A stretch of DNA of 64,000 nucleotides from the NCBI RefSeq assembly GCF_030817055.1, contig NZ_JAUSYV010000001.1, positions 2,752,001 to 2,816,000 on the forward strand. Direction: 5' to 3'. The notes below the pieces were generated by a model. It made no database searches. It saw only the letters and a list, made by a program, of their open reading frames with translations, and had not been told where the DNA came from. Positions 63,109-64,000 of the stretch are shown piece by piece; the stretch's first letter is position 1, and the number at the start of each line of letters is the position of its first letter. The stretch is from Bacillus sp. V2I10 (GTDB taxonomy: Bacteria; Bacillota; Bacilli; Bacillales; Bacillaceae). A program made the translations under genes and the position numbers.

Positions 63109-64000
63109 TTATTGAGAGATTGCTTGTAATGAAGGCAGCTTTTCTTTTGCTTTAAATTGCAGGTGTAATAATTTTCTATATAGACCTTCTTGAGTAATCA
63201 GCTCCTCATGTCTTCCCAACTGAACAATTTTCCCCTCATCCATAACTATAATAAGATCTGCATGCTGAATCGTTGATAATCGATGGGCGATAATGAGTGT
63301 TGTTTTGTTTTTGATTGCGGCTAATGCTTCTTTGACAAAGTGCTCACTCTCACTGTCTAGTGCTGATGTTGCTTCATCTAGTAACAGAATAGGTGCCTTT
63401 TTTAGGATGGCTCTTGCAATAGAAAGCCTTTGTTTTTGTCCTCCTGAAAGGCGAACGCCTCTTTCGCCGACTTCTGTGTCATACTGATTTGGCAATGTCA
63501 TGATAAAATCATGAATGTTTGCTTGTTTTGCTGCAGTGATCAGCTCTGAATTTGAGATGTTTGGCCGTGCGAGCAAGAGGTTATCTTTGATTGTTCCAGA
63601 GAAAAGAAAGGTCTCTTGCGCAACATATGCAAAAGAATTTCTTACCACAGAGGGCGGAAGGTGTTCTTCTGGATTGTGATCCAGCATGATCGTTCCGCTA
63701 TCTGACTGATAGAAGCCTTGGATGAGGTGAAAGAGTGTTGATTTTCCTGCACCGCTTGGCCCGACAATCGCAACTGTTTGGCCCGCTGATATATCTAAAG
63801 TAAGGTTATCTATCGATTTTTTTTGCTGATCGTAACTGAAGGTAATGTTCTTCAGTTGAATAGAGCCTTTGATTTTTGATGGAACGTATTCAGGAAGATG
63901 GTTTAGTTCAACTTCTTCATTTAATACGTTTGATAGTCTTTCAACTGCTGATGCTGAACTTTGGAAGCTGCCCCAAATTCCTGCTAAACCGGTAAGCGGG
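63109..64000 (-). CDS. ABC transporter, C-terminal part; continues past the window edge
   Basis: The reading frame is open from 63109 to the right edge, so the N-terminus is missing. Visible are the end of a membrane domain (GLAGIWGSFQSSASAVERLS), then Walker A VGPSGAGKST, signature RLSGGQKQRLSIARA and Walker B LLLDEATSALDSE, ending ASLQ-type tail. It is a peptide or drug exporter of the MsbA/LagD class; it may be a lasso peptide exporter given its nucleotidyltransferase partner. Confidence 0.88.
   Translation of the reverse strand, partial: PLTGLAGIWGSFQSSASAVERLSNVLNEEVELNHLPEYVPSKIKGSIQLKNITFSYDQQKKSIDNLTLDISAGQTVAIVGPSGAGKSTLFHLIQGFYQSDSGTIMLDHNPEEHLPPSVVRNSFAYVAQETFLFSGTIKDNLLLARPNISNSELITAAKQANIHDFIMTLPNQYDTEVGERGVRLSGGQKQRLSIARAILKKAPILLLDEATSALDSESEHFVKEALAAIKNKTTLIIAHRLSTIQHADLIIVMDEGKIVQLGRHEELITQEGLYRKLLHLQFKAKEKLPSLQAISQ

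Overview
The window comes from a low-GC Gram-positive bacterium of the Bacillaceae. Evidence: strong AAGGAGG-type ribosome sites, frequent TTG and GTG starts, a SinR-type biofilm repressor beside an eps operon in Bacillus subtilis-like order, a rhbABCDEF-type siderophore operon, and a KinB-like sensor kinase. I cannot fix the genus. No rRNA, tRNA, CRISPR array or insertion sequence was recognised.

Layout. (1) 0.3-9.4 kb: a GNAT enzyme, then a six-gene NRPS-independent siderophore operon (rhbA-F order) behind two Fur boxes; the gene set predicts a schizokinen-like citrate dihydroxamate. (2) 9.5-23.9 kb: housekeeping and accessory genes: DeoR regulator with HAD phosphatase, two GNATs, a membrane sensor kinase, metE under a cobalamin riboswitch, a POT peptide transporter, a TetR regulator with a palindromic operator, a secreted coiled-coil/3D-domain wall protein, an Fsr-like MFS exporter and an aspartokinase. 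(3) 24-32 kb: acyl-CoA metabolism (3-hydroxyacyl-CoA dehydrogenase, a decapitated methylmalonate-semialdehyde dehydrogenase, iron alcohol dehydrogenase, thioesterase, acyl-CoA dehydrogenase, two MaoC hydratases) with an SF1 helicase between. (4) 32.1-51.2 kb: sinR, divergent from an approximately 18-kb eps exopolysaccharide operon: co-polymerase and tyrosine kinase, an EAR-like antitermination RNA, dehydratase, GalU, glycosyltransferases, polymerase, initiating transferase, ATP-grasp/HAD pair, EpsN, pyruvyl transferase, PP-loop protein and flippase. The DNA becomes visibly more AT-rich from about 38.6 kb. (5) 51.3-55.0 kb: a reverse-strand tail-spike-like beta-helix protein and galE. (6) 55.2-62.1 kb: a paeninodin-like lasso peptide cluster (cyclase, precursor, HPr-kinase-like kinase, RRE, protease, nucleotidyltransferase, ABC exporter). 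(7) 62.1-64 kb: a reverse-strand second nucleotidyltransferase/ABC pair, cut by the window edge, that may end another cluster.

How the parts connect. SinR-type boxes (GTTCTTT inverted repeats) lie in the -35/-10 spacers of both the sinR and eps promoters. Similar boxes recur before the EAR element, before galE and, twice, before the lasso cyclase. This suggests, by inference only, that matrix polysaccharide, UDP-galactose supply and a phosphorylated, possibly glycosylated lasso peptide belong to one biofilm regulon. An internal terminator between galU and epsD would be a natural target of EAR-mediated readthrough. All assignments come from reading motifs and recalled family knowledge; no database search was run.
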